Both the position numbers and the translations under genes were made by a program. Positions 17,015 to 25,771 of a DNA stretch of 48,764 bases are shown piece by piece. Position 1 is the stretch's first letter. Every line of letters starts with the position of its first letter. Below the pieces are notes generated by a model that saw only the letters and a program-made list of their open reading frames with translations, did no database searches and was not told the DNA's origin. Origin of the DNA: Nanobdellota archaeon (GTDB lineage: Archaea; Nanobdellota; Nanobdellia; Parvarchaeales; Parvarchaeaceae); the NCBI GenBank assembly GCA_021818905.1, contig JAKASS010000009.1:1-48764 (forward strand), read 5' to 3'.

Positions 17015-17347
17015 ATGACGGAAAAGTCTTGGTCGATATTGGAAGCATCGCTCGATGATGCGAAGAAAGTACTTTCAAGAGTATTGATGAACGGCTATGC
17101 TACTGACATAAGCGCAGTTAGGGCTAAATTCAAGTCGACGCTTTACAAGTCTTTGGAAAAACGGCTTAGCACAGAAAACCTACCCTACAACGAAATGTGC
17201 AAATACCTTAACAGTGCACTTATAAGAAAAGTGAGTTCAGAACCTAAATATTCTGCTTACATAAATCTTTTCAGAATAAATTTTAACGTTGACGTAATTG
17301 AAACGATCCAGACAGTGGCGGAGAAGCAAGGCATTTTAGAATGCTAG
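17015..17347 (+). CDS. Uncharacterised 110-aa helical protein
   Basis: Start trimmed to MTEKSWSILEASLDD by box A spacing; followed by nucleoside hydrolase. Confidence 0.6.
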   Translation: MTEKSWSILEASLDDAKKVLSRVLMNGYATDISAVRAKFKSTLYKSLEKRLSTENLPYNEMCKYLNSALIRKVSSEPKYSAYINLFRINFNVDVIETIQTVAEKQGILEC

Positions 17348-17383
17348 TCGATATTTTTTTTATCTAAATAACAAAGTGATTGC

Positions 17384-18304
17384 ATGAAATCAGTTATAAT
17401 AAATTGTGACCCAGGCATCGACGATTCCTTGGCCATAATGCTGGCCGTTAAATCTAAAAAATTGGACATCGCGGGGATAACAACGACCTTCGGCAATACC
17501 TCGGTAGAAAAAACTACAGATAATGCTCTGGCGTTGCTTGAATATCTCGGTGCTAACATACCGGTAGCGGAAGGGGCAGGCAAACCGACCGAAGGCAAGC
17601 GGGTAAAAGCAGATTATGTACATGGAGAAAACGGTTTTGCAGACATAGTGCTTCCACATAGATCGCTGTCAGTGCCGGAAAGCGCAGAAGACTTTATAAT
17701 CAACAACCTAGAATCTGGCAGGATCGACACGATAATAAACACCGGCCCATTGACAAACATAATACTTGCTTTCAAAAAGAAACCGGAGATAATGAAGAAG
17801 CTGAAGACTTTGATAATAATGGGCGCGGCCATAACCGAGCCGGGGAGCATAACGCGGGTAGCCGAGTTCAATTTTTTCTGCGATCCCTATGCGGCGGAAG
17901 CGGTCTTGCACACCGATGTGAAGAAAGTGATCATACCCAGGGACATCACCCAGCGCGCCATACTAAAGCCATCCGACCTGTCTCGTTTTGGAGACAGCAA
18001 GACCGCTAGACTAGCCGTAAGGCTTATAAAATACTACCAAAAATTTTACATAAACGTTTTAGGCCTGGAAGGCAACCCATTGCCAGATGCGTTGACCGTA
18101 GGATATGCAATAAACAACGATTTTGTCGAGACAAGAGAGATGGACATAGTGGTAGAAACGGACGGCGTCCATACCCACGGCATGTCTATAGCAGAAAGAA
18201 GGGGCGGCATACACGAGAAAGAAGCGAAACCGAACGCGTCCGTCGGGATAAAAGTGAAGGCAGAAGAGTTCATAGACTATTTTATAGAGACTTTATCGCG
18301 ATAA
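17384..18304 (+). CDS. Inosine-uridine preferring nucleoside hydrolase family protein
   Basis: IINCDPGIDDSLAIMLAVKS, ITTTFGNTSVEKTTDNALALLE, NTGPLTNIILAF. Confidence 0.9.
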   Translation: MKSVIINCDPGIDDSLAIMLAVKSKKLDIAGITTTFGNTSVEKTTDNALALLEYLGANIPVAEGAGKPTEGKRVKADYVHGENGFADIVLPHRSLSVPESAEDFIINNLESGRIDTIINTGPLTNIILAFKKKPEIMKKLKTLIIMGAAITEPGSITRVAEFNFFCDPYAAEAVLHTDVKKVIIPRDITQRAILKPSDLSRFGDSKTARLAVRLIKYYQKFYINVLGLEGNPLPDALTVGYAINNDFVETREMDIVVETDGVHTHGMSIAERRGGIHEKEAKPNASVGIKVKAEEFIDYFIETLSR

Positions 18305-18335
18305 ACGACAGGATATCATTTCTTTATCTTAGTTT

Positions 18336-19302
18336 GGCTCTGTAGAAATCCTCTAAAGTAAGCACCTCTTTAATTATTATAGTAAATAAACAAAAAAAGA
18401 GGTGCTTATGAATAAAAATGGGAGTCCTTACTATAAAAGATTTGCGTCCATCGTATTGGGCATAGCGCGGAGGGCGTTGTCGCCCTTCTCGAACAAGTTC
18501 TCCAAGAAGACGTACACGCAGCCGCAGCTTGCTGCGTGCATCTGCCTGATGAAACACGAGAGAAAGCCTTATCGGGACGTCGTAGACGAGCTGGAAGAGC
18601 TCAAGGGATTGTTTGACTTCGATAAAGTCCCTCATTATACGACACTGCAGAAATTCTTCAAACGGATACCGCTGCGAGTATGGGACGCGATGCTGTCCTT
18701 CGCATTCGGACTGTTCGGGATAAGAAGAATGGATGCAGCGATAGACTCCACTGGATACGATGAACGAAACGCTTCCTATCACTACCTGTGGAGGATAGGA
18801 GAAGAACTGCGTAGAAAGGTGTTTACCAAGCATTCCATCGTCGTAGACCCGAAGACGGAAGCGATAGCCGTTTCCTCCTCTAACCGAAGGTATGAAAGCG
18901 ACAATAAGACCTTCAGACCGCTCATGAAGAAAGCCGCTGAAATAGTAAAGATCGATAAGATACTGGCTGATAAAGGATACGATTCGGAGAGAAACCACAG
19001 GTTTTCGAGGGAGAGACTCCATGCAGAATCGATCATTCCTGCAAGGAATGAAGGCGTTCCGATATGGAAGACCAGGGGAAGATGGAGGAAGCTGATGAAA
19101 GCATCTTTTCCACTTGACGAGTACCATAAACGAAGCATCGTGGAGACTGTCAACTCCGTGGAGAAGAGGAAGTTCGGCTCCACCCTGGGCAGCAAACTGC
19201 ATTTGAACAAGCTGAAGGAGGTGAAGGTGATCGATGTGGTCTACGACATCCGGCGATTCATACAGCTTGCTTATATTATTATCATAGGATTTCTACAGAG
19301 CC
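18336..19302 (+). mobile_element. IS5-like insertion sequence, copy B (967 bp), no TSD
   Basis: Same TIRs and length as copy A; flanks tcttagttt / catttgatg do not match. Confidence 0.95.
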
Positions 19303-19517
19303 CATTTGATGATGCCAGTCTTTTCTTTACCGTAATAGGCGTTACTTATGGCGTCATGTCCGCATTTGCTATAAATGATACAGATAAAGCGCTAGATCAA
19401 CTAAGGGACGCATTTGGAAAAGAAGTGAGTTCATTAAAGTCAATCTATCTCCTTTCAAAAAGTTTATCAGATAAAATAGCATTCAAAAATCTGCAACAGC
19501 ATAGTAGAATATTGTAA
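18408..19517 (+). CDS. IS5-like DDE transposase, copy B, read in-frame into flanking host sequence (alternative start 18402)
   Basis: Colinear with copy A up to GFLQS, then PFDDASLFFTVIGVTYGVMSAFAINDT... from host DNA. Confidence 0.88.
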   Translation: MNKNGSPYYKRFASIVLGIARRALSPFSNKFSKKTYTQPQLAACICLMKHERKPYRDVVDELEELKGLFDFDKVPHYTTLQKFFKRIPLRVWDAMLSFAFGLFGIRRMDAAIDSTGYDERNASYHYLWRIGEELRRKVFTKHSIVVDPKTEAIAVSSSNRRYESDNKTFRPLMKKAAEIVKIDKILADKGYDSERNHRFSRERLHAESIIPARNEGVPIWKTRGRWRKLMKASFPLDEYHKRSIVETVNSVEKRKFGSTLGSKLHLNKLKEVKVIDVVYDIRRFIQLAYIIIIGFLQSPFDDASLFFTVIGVTYGVMSAFAINDTDKALDQLRDAFGKEVSSLKSIYLLSKSLSDKIAFKNLQQHSRIL

Positions 19518-19652
19518 AGAAACGATAGACTTAGATTTAGCCGCATACTGGCAAGGCACAAAAGCGCACATCAAGCACTTCCAGATTATTTAATCTCTGC
19601 GGTAAAGATAAGGGATGATAGAGACAGAGCGCTTTTTTCTTCTGCTATGTAG
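19303..19652 (+). pseudogene. DUF4239/bestrophin-like membrane protein remnant, 5' end removed at IS copy B
   Basis: SLFFTVIGVTYGVMSAFAINDTDKALDQLRDAFGKEVSSLKSIYLLSKSL, then frameshifted NSIVEYCKETIDLDLAAYWQGT and LPDYLISAVKIRDDRDRALFSSAM*. Confidence 0.6.
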
Positions 19653-19720
19653 AAAGATTTATTGGTATTCGTGAACTTTAGAGTGGACAGTATTTATATT
19701 TAGATTGATTTATACACAAA

Positions 19721-19924
19721 ATGAGAAAAAGATATCCAGAAGGACTTTACTCGTGGGTTAGGAGGGCATCATTATTTGCAGGTGTAATAGCAGTGCTAGT
19801 TGGTATAGTAATAATACTTTTTCCAGGCCTCGCATTACTAGTAGTAGTTTACCTAGTTGGTGTAGTATTGGTCCTTATAGGAATAGACCGCATAATCTTT
19901 GCGCTTTCTGGTAGGCATAGATAG
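19721..19924 (+). CDS. Small two-TM membrane protein
   Basis: SLFAGVIAVLVGIVIILFPGLALLVVVYLVGVVLVLIGIDRIIFAL; box-A-like tttatattta upstream. Confidence 0.65.
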   Translation: MRKRYPEGLYSWVRRASLFAGVIAVLVGIVIILFPGLALLVVVYLVGVVLVLIGIDRIIFALSGRHR

Positions 19925-19926
19925 AT

Positions 19927-20313
19927 ATGCTCTACAAACCGGGCGTTTGCAATATAGGTAAGAACGAGATAAGGAAACGCTATGCACTTGCCGTTTTAAG
20001 TTTTATTATAACCGCCGTGCTTTTCTGTCTATTTTATTTATATAGCTTTACCACGATATGGTTCGTCGTATTAGTATTTCCACTATTATTTGGTTTTGAA
20101 GGATTTTACCAAGGCTATCTGCATTTCTGTGCTGGCTTTGGCATGAGTAGAAGGTACGATTTTAGCGGCACAAGAAACGAACATGGAGTTGTAAATGACA
20201 AAAAACAGCATCTTAAGGACTTGATAAGGTCTATGCAGATAAATGCTTATTCAATTTGGTCTGCAGTGTTGGTAACAATCCTGCTGGTACTTTTGCAGGC
20301 AATTTTGCATTAA
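19927..20313 (+). CDS. Multi-TM membrane protein of unknown function
   Basis: Hydrophobic ORF coupled to previous gene by TAG-AT-ATG. Confidence 0.6.
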   Translation: MLYKPGVCNIGKNEIRKRYALAVLSFIITAVLFCLFYLYSFTTIWFVVLVFPLLFGFEGFYQGYLHFCAGFGMSRRYDFSGTRNEHGVVNDKKQHLKDLIRSMQINAYSIWSAVLVTILLVLLQAILH

Positions 20314-20359
20314 TTTCGGAAAAATTCTATCAAATTTATTAATTATCCAATACAAATTT

Positions 20360-21454
20360 TATAGATAATTGCGTAGTTTATAGCTCATATTTATATAGTC
20401 CATACTGTAATACTATATTATGGAACACGGTATCGGGCGTCAATTACCACATGAAGTCCTGGAACGCTATCGTTTCAGGGCGATTGAACTACGAAAAAAA
20501 GACTGGAAAGTCTCAGAGATCGCCGAGGCATTTGGCGTAAATAGGAGGGCAGTAACGAGATGGTCCACGAATTATAGAAGAGGGGGCCGAGAATCATTGA
20601 AAAGCAAGAAGGCGCCCGGACCCCGGCTGAGACTCTCGGCAAAAGAAATGACAAGGGTCCTAGCCAGCCTTAAACTTCCGGCCACTGATTTTGGCTTTGA
20701 AACGCCGCTTTGGACGTGCAAAAGAGTCGGATATCTGATCCAGAAACTAACGGGGAAAGATCTGGACAACTCAAATGTGTGGAGACTGCTCAAAAGACTG
20801 GGCCTTACGAATCAAAAAGGAGAACGTAGGGCATCGGAACAAGATCCAAAAGAAACGAAAAGGTGGTCGAAGGAGGGATGGCCTAAGATCCTCGCCAAGG
20901 CAAAACGTTGGCGGGCTATGATATATTTTCAGGATGAAGCGGGGGTCTCAGTAAATGCCGTGATGGGCAAAACATGGGCGCCAAAAGGGAAGACTCCGAT
21001 AGTAAGATTATCCGGTAACCGCGGCGGCATCTGCGTCTCCTCAGCAATAAGCCCGGCGGGCCGATTGGTCTTTAGGGTGGAAAGGAAAACGGTCGATCCC
21101 ACTACGTTTATCGACTTCTTGGATAAGATCAGGAAGCATCACAAAAGCCGCAAGGTCATCGTCATAGCCGATAGGGCCCCGCCGCATATCGCGGGCAAAG
21201 TCAAAGAGTATGCAGAGAAGAACAAAAAGTCGTTTGCGATATACTACCTGCCGCCGTACTCGCCGGAATTGAATCCCGACGAAAGCGTTTGGGGCTATCT
21301 GAAGAAGAACAAACTGAAGGCGCATCAGGCAAAATCAAAAGCGGAATTGAAGGACATTACGATTTCTGCTATGAAAAGCATACAAAGACAACCTACACTT
21401 TTGACGTCCTTTTTTTATAATATTAATGGGCTATAAGTAGCGCAATTATCTATA
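20360..21454 (+). mobile_element. IS630-family insertion sequence, apparently intact
   Basis: Imperfect TIR TATAGATAATTGCG(TAG/CTA)(T/C)TTATAGC(T/C)CAT at both ends, flanked by TA. Confidence 0.85.
20420..21436 (+). CDS. IS630-family transposase
   Basis: N-terminal HTH KVSEIAEAFGVNRRAVTRW; DDE region YFQDEAGVSV, VIADRAPPH, YLPPYSPELNPDESVWGYLKKNKL. Confidence 0.95.
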   Translation: MEHGIGRQLPHEVLERYRFRAIELRKKDWKVSEIAEAFGVNRRAVTRWSTNYRRGGRESLKSKKAPGPRLRLSAKEMTRVLASLKLPATDFGFETPLWTCKRVGYLIQKLTGKDLDNSNVWRLLKRLGLTNQKGERRASEQDPKETKRWSKEGWPKILAKAKRWRAMIYFQDEAGVSVNAVMGKTWAPKGKTPIVRLSGNRGGICVSSAISPAGRLVFRVERKTVDPTTFIDFLDKIRKHHKSRKVIVIADRAPPHIAGKVKEYAEKNKKSFAIYYLPPYSPELNPDESVWGYLKKNKLKAHQAKSKAELKDITISAMKSIQRQPTLLTSFFYNINGL

Positions 21455-21490
21455 AGTCTTAAATATCGAATGTCTTCTACATATATAATG

Positions 21491-22027
21491 ACAGAAAAAC
21501 TAGAAAACGAGCTTACCAATGCAGAAGTATCTGAATATCTAGTGAAAATTGGCGTCTTATACGATAGGCAGTTTTCTTATACTAAGGTTGAACAGCTTGA
21601 ACGGCTGCTTTCCGATAACCTCTCAAAAGTGAAAGAGAGGATTTCTACCAATCCAACGGCGCATCAATACATACCCTATATGCATTTGAACATGGATAAA
21701 TACCGAGTAAAGATAATATCGCCCCCATGGATCCATGCAGAATACAATTATAGAGAGGATACTATAGATTTTAGCGTTCTGCAGCTTCTTACCAGCGAAA
21801 AAGGAGAGACGCAGGAAACGATACTACACGAAGAGGCGCACAGAGTTGACTTTACGAGTCACAATATAAAAGTTACCGACGACACACCAGACAGCGAGCT
21901 GCACGGCCCTAGATGGTTTAAGATATACAAGGCTTTAGGCGGAAAGTCGCGTACTTTTTATGGTACACCTAGCTACGGGCCTGGTTCTAATTTGTGGGAA
22001 AAAGAAGGATTAAAAGAAGAGACGTGA
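21491..22027 (+). CDS. SprT-like zinc metallopeptidase
   Basis: TILHEEAHRVDF HExxH-type motif followed by HGPRWFKIYKALGG. Confidence 0.65.
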   Translation, partial: TEKLENELTNAEVSEYLVKIGVLYDRQFSYTKVEQLERLLSDNLSKVKERISTNPTAHQYIPYMHLNMDKYRVKIISPPWIHAEYNYREDTIDFSVLQLLTSEKGETQETILHEEAHRVDFTSHNIKVTDDTPDSELHGPRWFKIYKALGGKSRTFYGTPSYGPGSNLWEKEGLKEET

Positions 22028-22047
22028 GATAAGTCAATAAGATTTTA

Positions 22048-23121
22048 TTAAAATATCTTCTTAACAGTCTCAAGATAAGAAGCCGCATTCCAAAGTTGTT
22101 CTTTGCTCCCCAGGGGCTTTCCAGATGAAGGATCGTACCATTCGTTGAATCCTTCTAGGTTTTCTAGTTTCTCGAACTCTTCTCTAGCAAAGTCTCTGTA
22201 TCCCATCTTATCTAATGCTAATACGGCGTGGTAGGCTGCGAAAGGCCATATGGTGCCATACTGGTCGCACTCAGGGACCTTTGTCTTTTGGTTTGCAGAT
22301 CGTTTATCAATAAGTAACATGTTTCTGATTCCATATTTTGTCGTCGATTTCCTGAACATCTCAGCAAGTTTGCCGTAAGTATCTTTCTTAGCAATGTCCC
22401 ATTCGATTGCGAGCGCATTGCCAAGCATGTCAAAGTCCTTCCTACCTCTACTAGAAACGTAATATTCGCCGTTCCAAAATTCGTTGTTTATTCTATTTTT
22501 CAAATCTTCAGCCTTTCTTTCTTCCCCCGCTAAGCGATATATACGATAAAGCAAGCATTGGTTTGAAAGAAGCGCGTCCCCTCTAAGTTCTGGCATAAGA
22601 TCCCTCCAGTCACAACCTACAATAAAACCATCCCTGCAGTTTTTCTCTATATATTCCAAAGCACTTTTCAGGTTAATTGAAAAGTTAGAAATAAAATTTT
22701 CATCTTTTGAACTGCGTGCGAGTTCATATGTTGTAATTACTGCATGCGGCGTTGGATCAGATACATGAAAGATGCTATTCAAAACCGCCTCTAATCCCGT
22801 AAAGCTCTTTGGTATAGATTTTGCTCTTCCGCGTCTTATAGAATTACGAAGCCAGGACGTAAAATTGTCGAAAAAAAGAGTCGGAACCCTGCCACTCGAT
22901 TTTTGTTTTTCCCAGAGGGTTTTTAAAGCCTTTTTAACGTCATTTTCATAGCCTGCCGCCAAGAGACCTTCTAAGCAATAGGAAAGGTCTCTGGTCCAGC
23001 ATTCGTGCTTATAAAGATCAGCGCTCGCATAAAATCCCAGGTCGCTTTTACAAGAATCTATTACGGACTTGGCAGCGTAAAGTTTGTCGTAATGACTCTT
23101 TTTTAAAGATAAGTTTGTCAT
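22048..23121 (-). CDS. (alpha/alpha)6 glycoside hydrolase-like protein (GDE/GH100/GH15-like)
   Basis: YKHECWTRDLSYCLEGLLAAG, VGCDWRDLMPELRG, QYGTIWPFAAYHAVLALDKMG. Confidence 0.65.
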   Translation of the reverse strand: MTNLSLKKSHYDKLYAAKSVIDSCKSDLGFYASADLYKHECWTRDLSYCLEGLLAAGYENDVKKALKTLWEKQKSSGRVPTLFFDNFTSWLRNSIRRGRAKSIPKSFTGLEAVLNSIFHVSDPTPHAVITTYELARSSKDENFISNFSINLKSALEYIEKNCRDGFIVGCDWRDLMPELRGDALLSNQCLLYRIYRLAGEERKAEDLKNRINNEFWNGEYYVSSRGRKDFDMLGNALAIEWDIAKKDTYGKLAEMFRKSTTKYGIRNMLLIDKRSANQKTKVPECDQYGTIWPFAAYHAVLALDKMGYRDFAREEFEKLENLEGFNEWYDPSSGKPLGSKEQLWNAASYLETVKKIF

Positions 23122-23242
23122 ACTCTTAAGTTCTACGTTATAATCTTATGAGGGGGCGACCTGTATAAATAACTGCAAATTGCAAGTTTTTAATCTATAT
23201 GCGCAATAGAAAGATATTAATTGACAGACTCTAAGAATTATT

Positions 23243-23416
23243 ATGGAGAAGAAGACTTCAAAGAAGACAAAGGCAAAAAAAGAAAAAGTAGAGGTCGAAG
23301 ACGAAGTAGAAGTCTCAGATGAGCCAACGGATGATGAATCATTAGATGAGGAAGAGGAAGAAGAAGAAGAAGGAATGAGCGATAATACCGAATCTGATGA
23401 CAATTATATCGCGTGA
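23243..23416 (+). CDS. 57-aa highly charged low-complexity protein (Lys-rich N-half, Glu/Asp-rich C-half)
   Basis: MEKKTSKKTKAKKEKVEVEDEVEVSDEPTDDESLDEEEEEEEEGMSDNTESDDNYIA*. Confidence 0.45.
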   Translation: MEKKTSKKTKAKKEKVEVEDEVEVSDEPTDDESLDEEEEEEEEGMSDNTESDDNYIA

Positions 23417-23419
23417 TTA

Positions 23420-23687
23420 TATGTCTGTGATAAACAAGCAAGCTGGTAGGATGTCCCTTAAAACCGAACATGGTGAAGCAGAACTCCTTTACAGAATAAG
23501 AGGAAAGGTTATGGTAATCTATCACACATTTATGCCCGTAGAAGATAGGGGTTATGGAAAAGCCGCCAAACTGGCGAAAGAGGCGTTCGCTTTCGCAAAA
23601 AAGAACGGGCTTAAAGTAAGGCCGGACTGTCCGTATATAGGACATTTTGTTGAAGAACACAAGGAATACGCAGCCGAGTTGGTTTAA
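23420..23687 (+). CDS. Small GNAT-like N-acetyltransferase (NATD1/YjdJ type)
   Basis: MVIYHTFMPVEDRGYGKAAKLAKEAFAFAKKNGLKVRPDCPYIGHFVEEH. Confidence 0.8.
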
Positions 23688-23730
23688 TTTTCTAAGATTT
23701 ATATTGTTAAAAAACATCCAGTAAAAATAG

Positions 23731-23942
23731 ATGAGTATCACCCCCCCAAGCTAATTCTAAAAAACTTGTTTATAAATTCTGTCAGAAATTTTGGGAATAG
23801 AGAGATACTTTATGCAAACAAGGATACATATTCATATGAAAAATTCTTTAAGCGCGTCAAGGGACTCGCAGCAGGACCAGAAAAATTAGCCGAAGAAGCA
23901 GGTATAGCAAAAGATTGGAGTTGCTACTCTCTGTGTTGGTAG
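23731..23942 (+). pseudogene. N-terminal remnant of an acyl-CoA synthetase
   Basis: After a C7 run the frame reads PKLILKNLFINSVRNFGNREILYANKDTYSYEKFFKRVKGLAAGPEKLAEEAGIAKDWSCYSLCW*, resembling the start of fatty-acyl-CoA ligases. Confidence 0.55.
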
Positions 23943-23989
23943 TGGACAAGACTTCGCTGTAGTATTCGAGAGAGCTTGATATTTTTGTA

Positions 23990-24430
23990 TCAAATAACTT
24001 TCATTTTTAGGGCGCTTATAATTTCCTGAATTTTCGAGTTGCTAAGTTCTCTCAGAATCGTTTCTCCTAAGCCGCTTACTAGTCCATTTATTTCTGTGTC
24101 TGCTTTCCAAGTAACGCTAGTCGCCTTTTCTGTCTTTTTGGATAACTTAAGTGACAGCACTAAGTTCATCGAACTTGCTGTACCAGACCCATTAATAGTT
24201 ATTGTAATTGAATCGGGGGGCACTTGTGCTATCTTGCATTTTGCGTCGAAATTACCGTTTACCGGCCCAATCCTAAGTGTCAAGATAGTTTCGAACGTCG
24301 AGTCATCTAAAAATTTTGCCTCTTTTAATCCCGCTACACAACCGCTTAATTTTTTAGGGTCAGTTAAGAAAGCGAAACTGTTTTGTAAGTCAGCCGTAAG
24401 GTCGAAAGAACCACTCAGATTTATTCTCAT
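23990..24430 (-). CDS. CoxG/SRPBCC family protein
   Basis: MRINLSGSFDLTADLQNSFAFLTDPKKLSGCVAGL...VTWKADTEINGLVSGLGETIL. Confidence 0.8.
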   Translation of the reverse strand: MRINLSGSFDLTADLQNSFAFLTDPKKLSGCVAGLKEAKFLDDSTFETILTLRIGPVNGNFDAKCKIAQVPPDSITITINGSGTASSMNLVLSLKLSKKTEKATSVTWKADTEINGLVSGLGETILRELSNSKIQEIISALKMKVI

Positions 24431-24434
24431 ATAC

Positions 24435-25652
24435 CTAGAAAGCTCTAAACTCCTTCCCTAATATATGTTGTGCTATCTTTAGCTCCATTATCTCGTCCGT
24501 GCCTTCGTATATCCTTGTAACTCTAGAATCACAGTAATGTCTTCCGACCGGCGATAAAAGTGAGTATCCAAATCCGCCGAATACCTGCACGGCTCTATCG
24601 GCAGATTCCCAAGCCGCTCTCGATGCTATCTTTTTAGCCATAGCGCTTCTATGGCTTAGTTCTCTTACTAAGTCACTATTCTGAGTTTTGTTATATTCTA
24701 TCGCTCTTAGAGCAGTTATATAAGTTGGCCACCTCGCTTTCTCGAAGTTTTGTGCGATTTCAGCTATATGCTCTTGTATAAGTTGGTGCTTGCCTATTTC
24801 CTTGCCGAATTGTATTCGTTCTCTCGCTCGAGCAGACGCCTGATTAAGACAGTCCTGCACAACACCAGTGCAAGCCGAAGCGACACCTAACCTTCCGTTA
24901 AGTATAGACGAGTAAGCCACGTACATTCCACCGCCCAAAGTTCCCAAAACATTTTCTTCTGGTACTTCTAAATCTTTAAAGCTTAGCATAGCAGTGTCCG
25001 AAGTGAAAAGTCCTATCTTTTCCTTTAGTCTCATGTCTACGTTGAAGCCGTTTTTGTTTGTGTCTACTAGAAAAGCAGATATCTCGGTCGGAGTCTCCTT
25101 TGATCTTGCAAAGACTATCATTGCATTAGCAATCGAGCCATTAGATATAAAATACTTTGAGCCGTTTATTACAAAATTGTTTCCTTTTTTTTCATATTGC
25201 GTCTTCAATGACATCGGGTCGCTGCCCGCCTCTGGTTCTGTAAGGCCGAAAGCCATTATTATATCGCCAGCCGTTGCGCGCCTAAGATAACGTTCTTTCT
25301 GGTCATCGCTCCCCCACATCTGAATCGCCATCTGTGCGAGGCCTAAGTTAGCGCCAAAAAAAGTAGAAAAGCCAAGGCCTACTTGACCGAATCTTTCGCC
25401 GGCAAGTACGCTTATCATAGGGTTCGCGCCTAGTCCGCCGTATTTTTTGTCTACGGTAAGACCCAGAATTCCGTGTTTTTTGGCTATTTTTGGCGCATCT
25501 TCATTTACTTCCCTCTTGAGGTAGTGATCAAACTCTGAGACAACCAATTCTTCCGAGGCAGCATCAATCTTTTCAAGTATCTGTAATTCCTCTTTAGAAA
25601 AATCATAAATAGTTTTTACTGTTTCTATGGATTCAGAAAATGACTTCTCCAT
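24435..25652 (-). CDS. Acyl-CoA dehydrogenase
   Basis: MAFGLTEPEAGSDPMSLKT, RIQFGKEIGKHQLIQ, AVQVFGGFGYSLLSPVGRHYCDSRVTRIYEGTDEI. Confidence 0.95.
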   Translation of the reverse strand: MEKSFSESIETVKTIYDFSKEELQILEKIDAASEELVVSEFDHYLKREVNEDAPKIAKKHGILGLTVDKKYGGLGANPMISVLAGERFGQVGLGFSTFFGANLGLAQMAIQMWGSDDQKERYLRRATAGDIIMAFGLTEPEAGSDPMSLKTQYEKKGNNFVINGSKYFISNGSIANAMIVFARSKETPTEISAFLVDTNKNGFNVDMRLKEKIGLFTSDTAMLSFKDLEVPEENVLGTLGGGMYVAYSSILNGRLGVASACTGVVQDCLNQASARARERIQFGKEIGKHQLIQEHIAEIAQNFEKARWPTYITALRAIEYNKTQNSDLVRELSHRSAMAKKIASRAAWESADRAVQVFGGFGYSLLSPVGRHYCDSRVTRIYEGTDEIMELKIAQHILGKEFRAF

Positions 25653-25771
25653 AAAATTATTTACGCGCCGCTATTATTTAACCATTTAACGCTTATTGTT
25701 TGATTGCGGTCATCAAACAAAGATTTGTTGTGTTCTACTTTGAATTGAACTGTAATATTCACAGAAATTTA

